Origin: Owenia fusiformis
Taxonomy: Eukaryota > Annelida > Polychaeta > Sabellida > Oweniidae
NCBI GenBank assembly: GCA_903813345.2
Contig: CAIIXF020000006.1
Location: forward strand, 4,917,096 to 4,981,095
Direction of reading: 5' to 3'
DNA: 64,000 nucleotides
In this document: positions 62,592-64,000 of the stretch, in pieces
Layout: each line of letters begins with the position of its first letter
Position numbering within the stretch: the first letter of the stretch is position 1
Made by a program: the position numbers and the translations under genes
Notes under the pieces: model-generated
Database searches by the model: none
What the model was told of the DNA's origin: nothing
Seen by the model: the letters and a program-made list of their open reading frames with translations, nothing else

Positions 62592-63695
62592 TTAACACCA
62601 TATAAGGCAAAATATAACACCATATAGGCTATTGTACACCATAAAAGGCTTATTATACACCATATAGAAGTATGTATCCAACAGACCAAATATAATATTC
62701 GGTCTGTTATGATTGATATATTTCCTGTGGAAATCGCGGTGATATTTTTTGCACATAAATTTCTCGTTTATTACAAGAATGTTCACCTTGAAAATTGGTG
62801 AATATGTTGAAGAGATGTTCATCTTAAACTAGAAGCAAAAATATTTGTATAAGGCGGGTGCAAGTTGATATTAAATAATGAAATGTTCAGACTCACCAAA
62901 ACTTCAGGATATGTTCATATTGTAGATCGCGAAATCAATGTCAAGGACGTTTTGAGTTCACGAGATCCAAACGAGATATGCAAATTTTTGAACTTTGACA
63001 ACACATGACCACTTGATTACCTCGGCCTTCTTCATGAATATTTCCGCTCTATTTACTATAAATGACGAAAATTAATCGGGATAATGATAATAAATGACTA
63101 GATCTAATAAATTCCCGCACAAATGGAATTTATCAATACGCTTCTGTAATGTTGCTCCGTCCGCTCCACGTGTTATTTGTTTACAAATAGACTGACGTCA
63201 CTGGTTAAATCTCGTTCATCGTGAGAATTGGCATTGCCAAAAAGGCTTGACCTAATCAATGGCTTCGCTACAAGAAGCGTCTGTACATTTTATGAATATC
63301 TTCAGTAAGAGGACAATATACGAAAAAATAATATTGTAAGTTCTTTATAAGGTAATCATTTTATCATTAAACAAACTTATTTGTAACATTTATACAACAC
63401 CACATTTTACAATAGGTGACTTACAGTCTGAATTTATTCAGACGAAGGATACAGTCTACACCATATAGGCTAATGAACACCATTAAAGGCTAATATACAC
63501 CATAAAGGCTAAGTCTTATACATCATAAAAGGCTAGTATACACCATTAAAGGCTTTAATATATGCACCATAAAAGGCTTTAGCACCATAAAGGCTAGTTA
63601 CTTTACACCATAAGGCTTGAACACCATAGGCAATTAAATGAACACCATAACTGGCTAATAAATAAACATCAATTTAAGACAAATACACCATAAAG
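62592..63695. repeat. Irregular arrays of the motif ACACCATAAAAGGCTA
   Basis: Four copies lie at 62596-62670 and about eleven at 63455-63700 (ACACCATATAGGCTA, ACACCATTAAAGGCTA, ACACCATAAAAGGCTT and similar). Spacing varies from about 17 to 28 bp, so it is not a simple tandem repeat. All are in the same orientation. Confidence 0.85.
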
Positions 63696-63832
63696 ATTGA
63701 TTACTCAATAGGTTTGATTGGCACATTGTGGTAAAAGGCAAGTCACTAACAATATATCTATTGTCATGACAGACAATTGGCAATTAGTATCATAGAATAT
63801 ATACTAATATGTGAGAATGTCATGATTGCACC

Positions 63833-64000
63833 ATGGCCACATCTATACAGTTCATCAATGCAGTTTTAGGTTGTGAAGATGATCATAAAATAGTAAATAT
63901 GCATAAGTTGCAGAAGTTATACACATCTCTTGTAGTTGTAGGTCACGACGAAACATATCCTCAAATCAAACATCAAATAGTATCACTTTGTGATGATTTG
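63833..64000 (+). CDS. Start of an open frame leaving the window, unknown protein
   Basis: ATG in the context GCACCATGG (good Kozak match) opens 56 codons to the window edge: MATSIQFINAVLGCEDDHKI, then VNMHKLQKLYTSLVVVGHDE. No family is recognised. It lies just after the ACACCATAAAAGGCT array, so it may belong to a mobile element or to a host gene. Confidence 0.35.
   Translation, partial: MATSIQFINAVLGCEDDHKIVNMHKLQKLYTSLVVVGHDETYPQIKHQIVSLCDDL

Overview
The window is AT-rich, intron-rich and crowded with transposons, so it is a segment of a metazoan nuclear genome. The style of repeats (CR1-like LINEs with a 2A peptide, many MITEs, GACA-tailed repeats) and a polycystin-1-family receptor with REJ, GPS and PLAT domains suggest a marine invertebrate. 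A mollusc is my best guess, but this is inference only. There is no operon structure, and most open frames longer than 60 codons lie in repeats.

The one cellular gene I can support runs on the minus strand from about 50.15 kb down to 10.96 kb. I rebuilt 21 coding exons with canonical splice sites. Their phases agree at every junction, giving 1,397 codons plus stop. The product starts inside the REJ region (its 5' exons are outside the window or unrecognised) and continues through the GPS motif, TM1, PLAT, TM2-TM5 and a final seven-heptad coiled coil. There is no sign of the TM6-TM11 channel-like half of ordinary polycystin-1. Three different exons of this gene have seeded tandem arrays: a donor-side part of one exon repeated every 102 bp (26.5-28.8 kb), a whole 101-nt exon present five times every 172 bp (32.8-33.6 kb), and an acceptor-side part of another repeated every 98 bp (47.4-48.1 kb). 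The five complete copies look like mutually exclusive exons.

The introns and flanks hold mobile DNA. From left to right: a 211-bp satellite (1.0-2.5 kb), a jockey/CR1-like LINE 3' end (4.2-5.7 kb), MITEs and foldback elements (6.4-12.6 kb and 13.3-13.7 kb), a 3.7-kb palindrome built from a TE-like protein gene (15.9-19.65 kb), a CAGA microsatellite (24.36 kb), a nearly complete LINE with ORF1 (2A) and ORF2 (34.3-39.5 kb), foldbacks (40.2-40.8 kb) and a GACA-tailed repeat (45.3-46.4 kb). At 48.75-49.23 kb there is a 479-bp TRIM-like element with two LTRs, a tRNA-Leu-type primer site, a polypurine tract, a 4-bp target duplication, and a tRNA-like Pol III module inside each LTR. From 50.92 to 59.69 kb a mariner element with an intron in its transposase is interrupted by a 6.8-kb CACTG-ended insertion with 3-bp target duplications. 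The right end (59.7-64 kb) has an irregular array of a 15-bp motif and an open frame that leaves the window.

The most unusual items are the TRIM whose LTRs carry tRNA-like A and B boxes, the exon-seeded arrays in one receptor gene, the five-TM coiled-coil polycystin, and the precisely dateable CACTG-in-mariner nest.
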